Positions 1-8,894 are shown, counted from the first letter of the stretch. The stretch is 64,000 nucleotides of DNA from VRUE01 sp036379955 (GCA_036379955.1 DASVFR010000048.1:88733-152732), one strand, 5' to 3'. A program made the numbers and translations. The notes: generated by a model from the sequence alone, not told the origin.

Positions 1-1
1 C

Positions 2-1126
2 AAGCTCTCCGAGGCGCTGGTCGAGCGCGACGTCGAGGTCCACGTCCTCACCCGGGGCGGCGAGGAGTCGCCGGCCGAGGAGAGCTGCGCCGAGGTCGCC
101 ATCCACCGCATCCGCGAGCCGAAGCGCCCGACTGATCTTGGCGAGTTCGTCGCCTGGGTCGAGCGGATGAACTCCGACATGCTCGCCGCCGGGGTCGAGC
201 TCGGCGATCGCTACAGCTTCGACCTCGTCCACGGCCACGACTGGCTCGTCGCCAACGCCTGCGACCACCTCGCCAAGCGGTTTGGCGCGCCGCTGGTGAC
301 GACGATCCACGCCACCGAGCACGGCCGTCACCAGGGCTGGGTCGACAAGCACCCCCAGTCCTACATCCACGGGGTCGAGCGCTGGATCGCCAACCGCTCC
401 GACCGCACGATCGCCTGCTCGCACTACATGCGCGAGCAGATCGCCGACATCTTCGACGTCGACGAGGAGCGCATCGCGGTGATCCCGAACGGAATCGACC
501 CCGACGACCTGCAGCCACAGGACCCGGCGGAGCTGACCCGGCTGCGCTCGGAGTTCGCCGAGCCCGACCAGAAACTGGTGCTGCTGATCGGCCGCCTCGT
601 CTACGAGAAGGGGTTCCAGCTGGCGCTGGAGGCGATGCCCCGCCTGGTCGAGGAGGTCCCCGGCACCCGCTTCCTGATCGCCGGCTCGGGCACCCACGAG
701 GCCGAGCTCCACAAGCAGGCCGAGGAGCTGGGGCTGATGGAGCACGGCACCTTTCTCGGCTGGATCGGCGACGACGTCCTGCACTCGCTCTACAAGATCG
801 CCGACCTGACCGTGGTGCCCTCGATCTACGAGCCCTTCGGGCTGGTGGCGCTGGAGGCGATGGCGAGCGGCTGTCCCTGCATCGTCGCCGACACCGGCGG
901 GCTGCGCGAGGTGGTGCCTCGCGAGGACGTCGGGTTGCGCTTCCGCGCGCACGACCCGGAAGCGCTCGCGGAGGTGGCGATCCGCGTCCTCTCCGACGAC
1001 GAGCTCGGCCGCAGCCTCGTCGCCGAAGCCTACGAGCACCTGCGCCGCTTCGACTGGGGCGACGTCGCCGAGCAGACGGCGGCCGTCTACGTCGACCTGG
1101 TCGGCGCCCAGCTGGACCGAGCCTGA
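2..1126 (+). CDS. GT4-type glycosyltransferase, 5' end cut by window edge
   Basis: Glycosyltransferase of the GT-B fold, family 4 type, which would transfer a sugar from a nucleotide-sugar donor to a glycan, glycogen or lipid acceptor in the cytoplasm. The frame is open to the left edge, so the N-terminus lies outside the window. Visible signatures are an acceptor-side segment IHATEHGRHQG (near 305–337), the C-terminal donor domain opening LLIGRLVYEKGF (near 580–620) and the E-x7-E motif EPFGLVALE (830–856). The HATEHGR segment resembles glycogen/starch-synthase-like members. It ends 4 bases before the stop of the convergent XRE gene. The exact sugar and acceptor cannot be read from sequence. 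Confidence 0.85.
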   Translation, partial: KLSEALVERDVEVHVLTRGGEESPAEESCAEVAIHRIREPKRPTDLGEFVAWVERMNSDMLAAGVELGDRYSFDLVHGHDWLVANACDHLAKRFGAPLVTTIHATEHGRHQGWVDKHPQSYIHGVERWIANRSDRTIACSHYMREQIADIFDVDEERIAVIPNGIDPDDLQPQDPAELTRLRSEFAEPDQKLVLLIGRLVYEKGFQLALEAMPRLVEEVPGTRFLIAGSGTHEAELHKQAEELGLMEHGTFLGWIGDDVLHSLYKIADLTVVPSIYEPFGLVALEAMASGCPCIVADTGGLREVVPREDVGLRFRAHDPEALAEVAIRVLSDDELGRSLVAEAYEHLRRFDWGDVAEQTAAVYVDLVGAQLDRA

Positions 1127-1130
1127 GCCA

Positions 1131-1409
1131 CTAGTTCGAGCTCGGGTGGCCGCCGGGGGCGACCGAGAAGCTGCCGGCGGTGAAGCGGCCGGGGTTCCAG
1201 TCGATGCCCTCGATCAGCTCTTCGGGGCGGATCGTCAGTGCCCCCGCCAGCTTGACCAGCGTGTCGATGCGCGGGATGCGTTCGCCGCGCTCCAGCAGGC
1301 CGATCTCCGTGCGGTGCAGGGCGGAGTGGTAGGCGAGCTCCTCCTGCGACAGCTTCGCCCGCTTGCGGGCGCGGACGAGATTGTGCCCGAAGCGACTGGC
1401 GATGTCCAT
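1131..1409 (-). CDS. XRE-family helix-turn-helix regulator, 92 aa
   Basis: Small DNA-binding protein with a single N-terminal Cro/C1-type HTH (about residues 8–63): LVRARKRAKLSQEELA, then the recognition-helix region SALHRTEIGLLERGERIPR and DTLVKLAGALTI. The remaining 25 or so residues are a short Gly/Ser/Pro-rich tail with no visible domain. It points away from the toxin–antitoxin pair and its start lies 170 bases from the antitoxin start, so the two could share a divergent control region. An imperfect palindrome lies just upstream (1458–1480). Its target genes are not evident. Confidence 0.8.
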   Translation of the reverse strand: MDIASRFGHNLVRARKRAKLSQEELAYHSALHRTEIGLLERGERIPRIDTLVKLAGALTIRPEELIEGIDWNPGRFTAGSFSVAPGGHPSSN

Positions 1410-1457
1410 CGCCAGGAATGCTCTGTCATCCAGCCGGAAAATCTACAGACCCCCTTC

Positions 1458-1480
1458 TGTCCTACGGACGTGCGTAGACA
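1458..1480. promoter_or_regulatory. Imperfect palindrome in the divergent XRE/antitoxin region
   Basis: TGTCCTACG at 1458–1466 faces CGTAGACA at 1473–1480, an 8-bp inverted repeat with one bulged base and a 6-base centre. It lies about 50 bases upstream of the XRE start and about 100 upstream of the antitoxin start. The placement suits an operator for either regulator. No clear -35/-10 pair was found beside it, so this is a tentative call. Confidence 0.3.
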
Positions 1481-1580
1481 ATACGCTTCCAGCATGTTAT
1501 TGTCTGCAACGGTTGTTGCGAGCGGCGAGAAAAGTGTCGAAGGAACCGCCGCTGACGATCGCGCGAATTACCATGACCAC

Positions 1581-1859
1581 ATGCGAGAGATCGGAGTTGG
1601 GGAGTTGAAAGCGAACCTCAGCAAGGTGCTACGACGTGTCGGAGAAGGGGAGCGGGTGAGAGTCACCAGCCGCGGCCGGTACGTCGCCGACCTGTTGCCG
1701 CCCGAAACCGACCCAGCTGAGATGCGGATGCGCAAGCTGATCGCCGAAGGCCGGGTGACCCCGCCGTCCGCACCGCTCGACCGGAACCCGCCGCCCCCAC
1801 GCAAGACCGGTGGCTCGGCCTCCGCGATCATCCTCGCCGAACGCGAAGAAGACCGTTGA
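1581..1859 (+). CDS. Phd/YefM-type antitoxin, 92 aa
   Basis: Antitoxin half of a type II toxin–antitoxin pair. The N-terminus MREIGVGELKANLSKVLRRV and then GERVRVTSRGRYVADLLP match the Phd/YefM fold, which forms a dimer that binds the operator. The C-terminal half is Arg- and Pro-rich and probably disordered until it wraps the toxin. I chose the ATG at 1581 because family homology begins there. The frame is open much further upstream, but that part is out of character. Its stop overlaps the toxin's TTG start by 4 bases (TTGA), which implies translational coupling. Autoregulation is expected from the family but was not seen directly. Confidence 0.85.
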   Translation: MREIGVGELKANLSKVLRRVGEGERVRVTSRGRYVADLLPPETDPAEMRMRKLIAEGRVTPPSAPLDRNPPPPRKTGGSASAIILAEREEDR

Positions 1860-2257
1860 ACCTCTACCTGGACGCGAGCGCGCTGGTCAAGCGCTATGTG
1901 GACGAGGCCGGCAGCGACGAGGTCGTCATGGCGATGAACGCCGCCGATAGGTGGTCCATGTGCCGCATCGGCTTCGTGGAGACGGTTGGGGCCGTCGCGC
2001 GCGAGGGCGAGCCGGAGGACGTGGCCAGGGTCGAGCGCGACTGGATCGGCTTTCACGTGATCGAGCTGGATCAGCTGCTCGCCGAGCGGGCGGCGACGCT
2101 TGTCGCCGACCATGAGCTTCGCGCCCTCGACGCGATTCACCTGGCCGCGGCGCTGGACCTCTCGGTCGAGGACCGGACGGTCGCCACCTGGGACGCCCGT
2201 CTGCATCGCGCGGCTCGCGAGCGCGGGCTGCGCACGTTGCCCGCGGCGCTCATCTGA
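1856..2257 (+). CDS. PIN-domain ribonuclease toxin, VapC-like, 133 aa
   Basis: Toxin of the pair: a single PIN domain of normal length. VapC-type PIN proteins are Mg-dependent endoribonucleases that cut tRNA or rRNA. Acidic residues sit where the family needs them: YLDASALVK at the N-terminus (first Asp), VET in the middle, LRALDAIHLAAAL (second Asp) and TWDARL (third Asp). The start is TTG at 1856, overlapping the antitoxin stop, so its translation depends on the antitoxin message. All the catalytic acids appear present, so I expect an active toxin. The RNA target is unknown. Confidence 0.88.
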   Translation: MNLYLDASALVKRYVDEAGSDEVVMAMNAADRWSMCRIGFVETVGAVAREGEPEDVARVERDWIGFHVIELDQLLAERAATLVADHELRALDAIHLAAALDLSVEDRTVATWDARLHRAARERGLRTLPAALI

Positions 2258-2273
2258 GCGGAGCGACCCTGCG

Positions 2274-2936
2274 CTACTCGGCCCCAGGCGGCCGCAGTGT
2301 GGTCCAGGCCTCCGGGTCCGGCTCGACCGGGTCAGCCCAGCGCAGCTCCTTCGGGGCCTCGCGCATGCGGATGATCCGGGCCGGGATTCCGGCGACGACG
2401 GCGTTTGCCGGCACGTCCCTGGTCACCACCGAGTTGGTGCCGACGATCGAGTTGTCACCGACGCGGACGCCGCGCAGGATGCAGGCGCCGTAGCCGATCC
2501 AGACGTTGGAGCCGACGACGACGTCGCGCTTGTAGATGCCCTGCTGGCGGATCGGGCGCTCGACTTCGACGACGCCGTGGTCGAAGTCGATGAACATCGA
2601 GCGGTCGGCGATCACGCACTGCTCGCCGATCCGCACTCGCTGGTAGGCGGAGATCGTGCACTCCTGACCCATCACCGTCTTCGCCCCGATCTCGACCCGA
2701 CCCTCGTGGCAGCGGATCTTGGTCCCGTCGCCGACCCAGACGAAGCGGCCGAAGTCGATCCGGCCCTTGCGGCCGACCTCGAGTTCGAGGCGGCGGCCGA
2801 GGAAAAGCAGCCCGTCGGTGCGCCAGCGCCGGCCCGCGTGGGTCAGGGCGCGGCGCCAGAGGTAACGCCAGAGCAGGCGCCCGTATTTACGGTTGAGCAT
2901 CCCGTGGCGGGCGAGGTAGCGGATCGTCTCGGTCAC
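2274..2936 (-). CDS. Left-handed beta-helix acyltransferase, 220 aa
   Basis: Hexapeptide-repeat O-acyltransferase of the maltose/galactoside/xenobiotic acetyltransferase type, using acyl-CoA to modify a sugar or lipid-linked acceptor. The body is a run of hexapeptide turns (roughly residues 55–195), such as GRVEIGAKTVMG, RVRIGEQCVIA, DVVVGSNVWIGYGACI and GVRVGDNSIVGTNSVV, and it closes with VVAGIPARIIR, a typical end for the fold. A basic, aromatic N-terminal segment of about 45 residues may contact membrane. It is convergent with the toxin gene. The acceptor is unknown; an envelope polysaccharide fits the rest of the window. Confidence 0.8.
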   Translation of the reverse strand: MTETIRYLARHGMLNRKYGRLLWRYLWRRALTHAGRRWRTDGLLFLGRRLELEVGRKGRIDFGRFVWVGDGTKIRCHEGRVEIGAKTVMGQECTISAYQRVRIGEQCVIADRSMFIDFDHGVVEVERPIRQQGIYKRDVVVGSNVWIGYGACILRGVRVGDNSIVGTNSVVTRDVPANAVVAGIPARIIRMREAPKELRWADPVEPDPEAWTTLRPPGAE

Positions 2937-2965
2937 GGCGGCGCGGACTCTAGACTGGCCGGGCC

Positions 2966-3928
2966 GTGTCCGACTCGACCAAGACAGCGTCCCTCTCCGA
3001 GCGCCTCGTCGCCGGCGACAAGCGCGCTCTGGCGCGGGCGATCACGCTGATCGAGTCCGACGACCCGGCTGGTTGGGAGCTGGTGCGCGAGGTCTACCCG
3101 CGCACCGGCAAGGCGCGGATCGTGGGCTTCACGGGACCGCCCGGGGTCGGCAAGAGCACCCTGATCGGCGCCCTCACCGCGGAGCTGCGCAAGGCCGAGC
3201 GACAGGTCGCCGTGCTCTCGATCGACCCCTCGAGCCCCTTCACCCAGGGCGCCCTGCTCGGCGACCGGATCCGGCTCACAGAGCACTTCCTCGACCCCGG
3301 CGTCTTCATCCGCTCGATGGCCTCGCGCGGCGCCCTTGGCGGCCTCTCGGAGGCTGCCCTACAGGTGGCGTTGGCGATGGACGCGGCGGGCAAGGACGAC
3401 GTCCTGATCGAGACGGTCGGCGTCGGCCAGGCCGAGATCGACATCGTCGACCACGCGGACACGATCGTCCTGGCGCTGATGCCGGGCTCGGGCGACTCGA
3501 TCCAGGCGCTGAAGGCGGGGGTGATGGAGATTCCCGACGTGATCGTCGTCAACAAGGCCGACCACCCGATGACCGACACGATGGTGCGCGAGGTCCGCGG
3601 CGTGCTCGCCCTCTCGCACGACCCGGAAGGCTGGCAGGTGCCGATCCTGCGCACCGAGGCGGCGCGCGGCGAGGGAGTCGACGAGCTGGCCGAGGCGATC
3701 GACCGCCACCGCGCCCACATCGAGGAGGCGGGAACGCTCGAGGAGCGCCGCGCCCGCAACCTGCGCAACGAGGTGCTCGGCATCGCGACCTCGCGGATGC
3801 GGCGCCGGCTCGAGGCGACCGCCGCCAGCGACCCCGAGACGACGGCCCTGCTCGAGCGGGTGGTACGGCGCGAGCTCGACCCGGCCAGCGCCGCCTCGGT
3901 GCTGCTCGAGAGGCAGGGCGATGGCTGA
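2966..3928 (+). CDS. meaB: MeaB-type G3E GTPase, acyl-CoA mutase chaperone
   Basis: GTPase of the MeaB/ArgK family, 320 aa, which loads adenosylcobalamin into B12-dependent acyl-CoA mutases and protects them from inactivation. Walker A is GPPGVGKST at residues 57–65, an extended switch region reads IDPSSPFTQGALLGDR, and the guanine-specificity motif is VVNKADHP near residue 195. GTG at 2966 gives the usual family length. The last 8 bases overlap the next gene. The likely client is the mutase pair at 14771 and 21397; the distance of about 11 kb is unusual, since the chaperone is often adjacent to the mutase. Confidence 0.92.
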   Translation: MSDSTKTASLSERLVAGDKRALARAITLIESDDPAGWELVREVYPRTGKARIVGFTGPPGVGKSTLIGALTAELRKAERQVAVLSIDPSSPFTQGALLGDRIRLTEHFLDPGVFIRSMASRGALGGLSEAALQVALAMDAAGKDDVLIETVGVGQAEIDIVDHADTIVLALMPGSGDSIQALKAGVMEIPDVIVVNKADHPMTDTMVREVRGVLALSHDPEGWQVPILRTEAARGEGVDELAEAIDRHRAHIEEAGTLEERRARNLRNEVLGIATSRMRRRLEATAASDPETTALLERVVRRELDPASAASVLLERQGDG

Positions 3929-4322
3929 GGCGGGCTCCGCCGCAGCGCTTTCGGCAGGGGCGGTCGGGCGCTGGACCGGCTATGGGGTGGACGACATCGA
4001 TGGCTCGGCGGTCGGCCAGGTACACGGTCTCTTCGTCGACGCCGACAGCGGCGAGCCGAGCTGGCTGATCGTCCGCCAGGGACGCCTGCGCGGCACGCTC
4101 GTCGCCGTGCCCCTGCGCGATTGCGCCGCGGCCGTCGACCGCGTTTGGGTCGCCCAGGGGCGCGAGACGATCCGCACCGCCCCGGTCGTAGACCCCTTAC
4201 GACCGTTGCTGCGCGAGCACGAGCTGACGATCTGCAACCACTTCCGCATCGGCGAGCGGGTGGGCCGCGCCGCCGAGGTCGCCGGGCGTGCCGAGGGCAC
4301 CGTCACCTCCAAGCCCACCTGA
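3921..4322 (+). CDS. PRC-barrel domain protein, 133 aa
   Basis: Small cytoplasmic protein with a PRC-barrel-like beta fold over roughly residues 15–85: GYGVDDIDGSAVGQVHGLFVD, then SWLIVRQG and LVAVPL. PRC-barrels occur as stand-alone proteins in actinobacteria and as the RNA-binding part of RimM; stand-alone members have no settled function. The C-terminal third (about 50 residues) has no recognisable domain. It overlaps the end of meaB by 8 bases and is probably co-transcribed with it. The family call is moderately sure and no function is claimed. Confidence 0.65.
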   Translation: MAEAGSAAALSAGAVGRWTGYGVDDIDGSAVGQVHGLFVDADSGEPSWLIVRQGRLRGTLVAVPLRDCAAAVDRVWVAQGRETIRTAPVVDPLRPLLREHELTICNHFRIGERVGRAAEVAGRAEGTVTSKPT

Positions 4323-4362
4323 CATCACGCCCTCGTAAGGCGTACCTGGCAAGGTTGGGGCG

Positions 4363-6123
4363 ATGGCGCTGCTGATGCTCTTCGGCTTTCTTGCCGGCGC
4401 GGGGACCGCGCTCTCGCCCTGCGTGCTGCCGGTGCTGCCGATCGCGCTCTCCGCGGGCGCTACCGGCGGTCGGCGCCGGCCGCTGGGGATCGTCGTCGGG
4501 CTCGCCGTCTCCTTCACCTTCGCCACGGTCGCCCTCGTCTACGCGATCTCGGCGCTCGGCCTGCCCGGCGACTTCCTGCGCAAGCTCGCGATCGCGGTTC
4601 TGCTCGCCTTCGGGATCTCGCTGATGATCCCGCCGCTGGCAGCGCGGATCGAGGCGACGATGAGCCGCTTCGCCGGCCGCGCGCGCGTCGCCGGCGGGGG
4701 AGGGGATGGCTTCTGGTCGGGGACCCTGGTGGGCGCCAGCCTCGGCTTCCTCTACGCGCCATGCGCCGGCCCGATCCTCGCCGGCGTCATCACCGTCTCG
4801 GCCTCGCAGCCCTTCACCGCCGGGCGCCTCGCCGTGGCGCTCAGCTACGGCCTCGGCTCGGCCGTCGTCCTCTACTTCCTGATGCTGGGCGGACGCCGCC
4901 TGGTCGCGCCGCTGGCGCGGCGAGGCATCGCCCTGCAGGTGACGATGGGGGCGGTGATGGTCGTCGTCGCCCTGGCGATGGCCGCCAATTACGACGTCAG
5001 GTTCCAGAACCAGATCGCCAGCTCGCTGCCGGGCTTCCTGGTCGACCCGACGGAAGGCCTGGAGGACACCGCGGCGGCGCGCTCGGCGCTCGACGACGTG
5101 CGTGGCGAATCCGCCCACGGCGTGGGGGCGAGGGCGACGAGCGCCAGGGACGCCGTGGCGGCGAGCGGCGGCAGGCCCTCGGGGCTGTCCGTGATCGGCC
5201 CCGCGCCCGAATTCGTCGGCACCCAACGCTGGTTCAACACGCCGGGAGACGAACCGCTGACGATGCGCTCGCTGCGCGGCCGGGTCGTCCTTGTCGACTT
5301 CTGGACCTACACCTGCATCAACTGCCTGCGCACGCTGCCCTACCTGACCGCCTGGGACAGGACCTACCGCAAGGACGGGCTGACGATCGTCGGCGTGCAC
5401 TCGCCCGAGTTCCCCTTCGAGAAGGACGCCCACAACGTCGAAGAGGCGATCGCCCGCAACGGCATCCACTACCCGGTCGTGCAGGACAACGACCTCGCGA
5501 CCTGGAGCGCCTACGGCAACCAGTACTGGCCCTCGGAGTACTTCGTCGACTCGCGCGGCCGGGTTCGCTTCGTCCACTACGGCGAGGGCGAATACGGCGA
5601 GAAGGAGAAGATCATCCGCGAGCTGCTGGCCGAAGCCGGTCGACCGGTGGCGAAGCACGACTCCGGCGCGCATGGGATTGCGGCCGCGCGCGGGGTGACG
5701 ACCCCCGAGACCTACCTCGGCGCGGCGCGGGCCGAACGGTTCACCAACCCGAAGCTTTCGCCCGGCACGCACGAGTTCGGCAACCCGGCCAACCCGCCGC
5801 TGAACGAATTCGCCTACGGCGGCCATTGGAAGATCGCGCTCGAGTCGGCGACGGCGGAGGGAGGCGCCTCCCTCGCCCTTCACTTCGGCGCCCGCCGCGT
5901 CTACCTGGTGCTCGGCTCGCCGGGAGGCCAACGGCGGGTCACGGTCCTGCTCGACGGCCATCCGATCCCGGCCTCACTTGCCGGCACCGACGTCCACGGC
6001 GGCACGGTGGACGTAACCGGCCAGCGCCTCTACGAGCTGGTCGACCTGCCCAGGGTCGGAGACCACGTGCTAACGCTGGAACCCGAACCTGGGGTGATGG
6101 GCTATGCCTTCACCTTCGGCTAG
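4363..6123 (+). CDS. dipZ: DipZ: CcdA-like membrane domain fused to thioredoxin-like domain
   Basis: Transmembrane thiol-disulfide relay of 586 aa. Residues 1–220 form a CcdA/DsbD-type bundle with its paired cysteines in SPCVLPVLP (Cys20) and APCAGPIL (Cys134), which carry electrons across the membrane. Residues about 285–430 are a periplasm-facing TlpA/AhpC-type thioredoxin domain with the active site YTCINCL (Cys318/Cys321). The last 150 or so residues form a beta-rich domain also found in mycobacterial DipZ. Expected partners are extracytoplasmic thiol proteins or cytochrome c maturation. It follows the PRC-barrel gene by 40 bases. The domain order is the classical DipZ one. Confidence 0.9.
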   Translation: MALLMLFGFLAGAGTALSPCVLPVLPIALSAGATGGRRRPLGIVVGLAVSFTFATVALVYAISALGLPGDFLRKLAIAVLLAFGISLMIPPLAARIEATMSRFAGRARVAGGGGDGFWSGTLVGASLGFLYAPCAGPILAGVITVSASQPFTAGRLAVALSYGLGSAVVLYFLMLGGRRLVAPLARRGIALQVTMGAVMVVVALAMAANYDVRFQNQIASSLPGFLVDPTEGLEDTAAARSALDDVRGESAHGVGARATSARDAVAASGGRPSGLSVIGPAPEFVGTQRWFNTPGDEPLTMRSLRGRVVLVDFWTYTCINCLRTLPYLTAWDRTYRKDGLTIVGVHSPEFPFEKDAHNVEEAIARNGIHYPVVQDNDLATWSAYGNQYWPSEYFVDSRGRVRFVHYGEGEYGEKEKIIRELLAEAGRPVAKHDSGAHGIAAARGVTTPETYLGAARAERFTNPKLSPGTHEFGNPANPPLNEFAYGGHWKIALESATAEGGASLALHFGARRVYLVLGSPGGQRRVTVLLDGHPIPASLAGTDVHGGTVDVTGQRLYELVDLPRVGDHVLTLEPEPGVMGYAFTFG

Positions 6124-6138
6124 CCCTGACCGTGCGGC

Positions 6139-7284
6139 CTAGCAACCCAATTGGCGCGCGATCACCATCTGCTGCACCTCGTCAGTGCCCTCGCCGATGG
6201 TGAGGATCTTGGCGTCGCGGTAGAAGCGGCAGACCGGGTACTCCTCGATGTAGCCGTAGCCGCCGTGGATCTGCACCGCCTCCTCGGTGGCGCGCACGGC
6301 GAGGCGGCCGGTGATCAGCTTCGCCTGGGCGGCGGTGAGCGTGAACGACTTTCCCGCCTCCTTCTCCAGCGCCGCCCGCCAGGTGAGCAGGCGCGCCGCC
6401 TCGATCTGGGCCGAGAGGTCGGCGATCTTGGCCTGGATCGACTGGAACTTGGCGATCGGCTGGCCGAATGCCTGGCGCTCCTTGGCGTAGGCGATCGCCT
6501 CGTCGAGGGCTCCCTGGGCGAGGCCGACGCCCATCGCCGCGACCCCGATCCGGCCTCCATCCAAGATGTGGAGGAAGTTCTTGAAGCCGTCGCCGCGGCG
6601 GCCGAGCAAGCTGTCCTCCGGGACCCGGCAGTCCTCGAAGGAGAGCGGCCGCGTGTCCGAGGCGTTCCAACCCATCTTGCGGTACGGCTCGCCGGCCTCG
6701 TAGCCGGGCGTGCCGGTGGGGACGATCAGGTTGGAGATCTCCTTGCGCCCGTTCGCCTCGCCGGTGACGGCGGTGATCGAGACGCAGCCCGAGATGTCGG
6801 TGCCGGAGTTGGTGATGAACTGCTTCGCCCCGTTGACGACCCATTCCCCGTCCTCGAGCTTGGCGGTCGTCCGCACGTTCCCCGCGTCCGACCCAGCCTC
6901 CGGCTCGGTCAGTCCGAACGAAGCGAGCTTTTCCCCGCTACAGAGCTGAGGTAGCCACTCATCCTTCTGCTCATCCGACCCCCACAGATAGATCGGCATC
7001 GTCCCCAGCGACGTATGCGCCGCCATAGTGATGCAGACCGAGGAGTCGATCCGAGCCAGCTCTTCCACCGCCAGCACGTAGCTCAAAGTGTCAGCCCCGC
7101 CCCCGCCGTACTCCTGCGGAAACGGAATCCCCATCAACCCAAGCCCTCCGAGCTTCTCGACAATCTCGTACGGAAACCGCTTCTCCCGGTCCAGCTCCTC
7201 CGCCACGGGCTTGACCTCCTGAAGCGCAAACTCCCGCACCGTGTCCCGCAGCAACCTCTGCTCATCCGAAAGCTCGAAATCCAC
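6139..7284 (-). CDS. Acyl-CoA dehydrogenase, 381 aa
   Basis: FAD enzyme that introduces the alpha-beta double bond into an acyl-CoA and passes electrons to ETF. The length and motifs are those of the short-/branched-chain family: the N-terminal helical domain ends at FGLTEPEAGSDAGNVRTT, the FAD/ETF region contains RQAFGQPIAKFQSIQAKIAD, and the C-terminus has IHGGYGYIEEYPVCRFYRD, where the catalytic glutamate of this subgroup lies. The EtfBA/ETF-QO set at 21.9–25.6 kb is the natural electron acceptor. The aldehyde dehydrogenase lies upstream on the same strand, separated by an 86-nt structured repeat. Chain-length preference cannot be assigned. Confidence 0.92.
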   Translation of the reverse strand: MDFELSDEQRLLRDTVREFALQEVKPVAEELDREKRFPYEIVEKLGGLGLMGIPFPQEYGGGGADTLSYVLAVEELARIDSSVCITMAAHTSLGTMPIYLWGSDEQKDEWLPQLCSGEKLASFGLTEPEAGSDAGNVRTTAKLEDGEWVVNGAKQFITNSGTDISGCVSITAVTGEANGRKEISNLIVPTGTPGYEAGEPYRKMGWNASDTRPLSFEDCRVPEDSLLGRRGDGFKNFLHILDGGRIGVAAMGVGLAQGALDEAIAYAKERQAFGQPIAKFQSIQAKIADLSAQIEAARLLTWRAALEKEAGKSFTLTAAQAKLITGRLAVRATEEAVQIHGGYGYIEEYPVCRFYRDAKILTIGEGTDEVQQMVIARQLGC

Positions 7285-7359
7285 GGCCGGGAGAGTACGG
7301 CCTCGCTGCTTCTTCCGAAGCTTCCGTGGCTAAGCCGCTTCAGCTAAGACGCTTCTCCG

Positions 7360-7445
7360 GCGGGTGGTGCCGTAGGGGGAACCGCCCCTGAGGACGCTTT
7401 AGCGACCGGAAGGGGCGGTGGGTCCCCTGCGGCGACAGGACCCGC
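7360..7445 (-). repeat. 86-nt structured intergenic element, copy 1
   Basis: This copy matches 38930–39015 (opposite orientation) at 84 of 86 positions. Both copies are framed by GCGGGT…ACCCGC and read in the same direction as the flanking genes. On the transcribed (minus) strand it can form three helices: an outer GCGGGT/ACCCGC closure, a hairpin CCTG-TCGCCG-CAGG extended by GGGT/ACCC, and a 9-bp stem ACCGCCCCT/AGGGGCGGT capped by CGC-TAAA-GCG. It fills most of the gap between aldehyde dehydrogenase and acyl-CoA dehydrogenase. A structured RNA or a MITE/REP-like repeat both fit. Confidence 0.75.
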
Positions 7446-7457
7446 CGGCCGACCCCG

Positions 7458-8894
7458 TCAGAGCTGCAGCGACTTCACCTGTAGCAACTCCTCGATCGCG
7501 TAGCGCCCGTTCTCCCGCCCGTGCCCGGACTGCTTGTAGCCCCCGAACGGCGCCAGCGGATTGAACGCCCCGCCGTTGATCTCGATCTGTCCCGTCCGCA
7601 GTTTCTTGGCGACCGCGATCGCGCGGTCCTGATCGGCCGACCAGACGCCGCCGGCAAGCCCGTAGACGGTGTCGTTGGCGATCCGCACCGCGTCGTCCTC
7701 GTCGTCGTACGGCTGGATCGAGAGCACCGGGCCGAAGATCTCCTCCTGGGCGATCGTCATCTCGGGCCTCACCCCGGAGAAAACGGTCGGACGGACGAAG
7801 TAGCCCTTGTCGAGTCCCTCGGGAGCCTCGGCGCCGCCGGTGACCAGCTTCGCCCCTTCCTCCTCGCCCTTGCGGACGTAGCCGCGCACGCGCTCGCGCT
7901 GCACGTCGGAGACCAGCGGGCCGAGCCGGGTCGAGTCCTCGAACGGGTCGCCGGGGGCGAAGGCCTCGGCCGCCTGCGCAGCGATCTCCTCGGCTTCGGC
8001 CAGTTTCTCGCGCGGAACCAGCATCCGGGTCAGGGCGCTGCAGGTCTGCCCGGAGTTGAGGTAGCACTTGGCGACGCCGTCCGGCACCGCCCGGCTCAGG
8101 TCGGCGTCGTCGAGGATCACGTTCGGCGACTTGCCGCCGAGCTCCATCGCCACCGGCTTGACCGTCGCCGAGGCGAGCTCGGAGACGCGGCGGCCGGCGC
8201 GGGTCGAGCCGGTGAAGGAGACCATGTCGACGCCGGGGTGGCCCGCGATCGCCTCGCCGACGACCGGGCCGGTGCCGGTGACGAGGTTGAAGACGCCGGC
8301 CGGCAGGCCGGCGGCCTCGATTACCTCGGCGAGGATGAAGGCGTTGAGCGGCACGACCTCGCTCGGCTTCAGCACCACGGTGCAGCCGGCGGCGAGGGCG
8401 GGGGCGACCTTGGCGGCGATCTGGTTCAGCGGGTAGTTCCAGGGCGTGATCGCGCCGAGCACGCCGGCCGCCTCGCGCAGGACCCTTGAGTTGCCGATCT
8501 CCTCCTCCCAGGCGACCTCCTCCATCAGGCCCGGCATCGCGGCGAACTGGCCGGTGGGCAGGCCGGCCTGGATGATCTGGCTCAGCTTCAGCGGCATGCC
8601 CAGCTCCTGGGCGATCGTCGCCGCGATCTCCTCGGCGCGCTCGCCGAGGCCGGCTGCGATCGCGCTCAGGTAGCCGGCGCGCTCCTCGCGGCTCGTCCGC
8701 GACCAGGACTCGAAGGCCTCGCGGGCCGCGGCGACCGCGCGGTCGGCGTCGGCCGGCGTGCAGGCCGGGATCGTGCCCATGACCTCCTCCGTGGTGGAGT
8801 TGATCACCTCGAGCGTCTCAGCCCCCTCGGGCTCGACCCACTCGCCACCGATGAAGATCCTGTCCTTGGTCTGAAGCTCCGCCGTCGCCGCCAT
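7458..8894 (-). CDS. NAD(P)-dependent aldehyde dehydrogenase, 478 aa
   Basis: Cytoplasmic aldehyde dehydrogenase superfamily enzyme, oxidising an aldehyde to the acid (or acyl-CoA). The cofactor-binding segment is SFTGSTRAGRRV, the general-base region is MELGGKSPNVIL, and the catalytic cysteine is in LNSGQTCSALTR (near residue 280); the C-terminal FNPLAPFGGYKQSG is typical. The length is normal. It is followed on the same strand by the structured repeat and then the acyl-CoA dehydrogenase, and preceded by an HxlR regulator on the same strand, 48 bases away. That makes a small catabolic unit likely. The substrate is not evident. Confidence 0.92.
   Translation of the reverse strand: MAATAELQTKDRIFIGGEWVEPEGAETLEVINSTTEEVMGTIPACTPADADRAVAAAREAFESWSRTSREERAGYLSAIAAGLGERAEEIAATIAQELGMPLKLSQIIQAGLPTGQFAAMPGLMEEVAWEEEIGNSRVLREAAGVLGAITPWNYPLNQIAAKVAPALAAGCTVVLKPSEVVPLNAFILAEVIEAAGLPAGVFNLVTGTGPVVGEAIAGHPGVDMVSFTGSTRAGRRVSELASATVKPVAMELGGKSPNVILDDADLSRAVPDGVAKCYLNSGQTCSALTRMLVPREKLAEAEEIAAQAAEAFAPGDPFEDSTRLGPLVSDVQRERVRGYVRKGEEEGAKLVTGGAEAPEGLDKGYFVRPTVFSGVRPEMTIAQEEIFGPVLSIQPYDDEDDAVRIANDTVYGLAGGVWSADQDRAIAVAKKLRTGQIEINGGAFNPLAPFGGYKQSGHGRENGRYAIEELLQVKSLQL

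Noticed and set aside
4326..4342. Small ACGCC/GGCGT hairpin before dipZ as a riboswitch or terminator
   Set aside because: Only 5 bp, no U-tract and no further structure; within chance expectation for this base composition.
4303..5961. Long minus-strand open frame opposite dipZ
   Set aside because: Low-complexity Arg/Gly/Asp-rich translation with no motif; the plus-strand gene is a complete DipZ.
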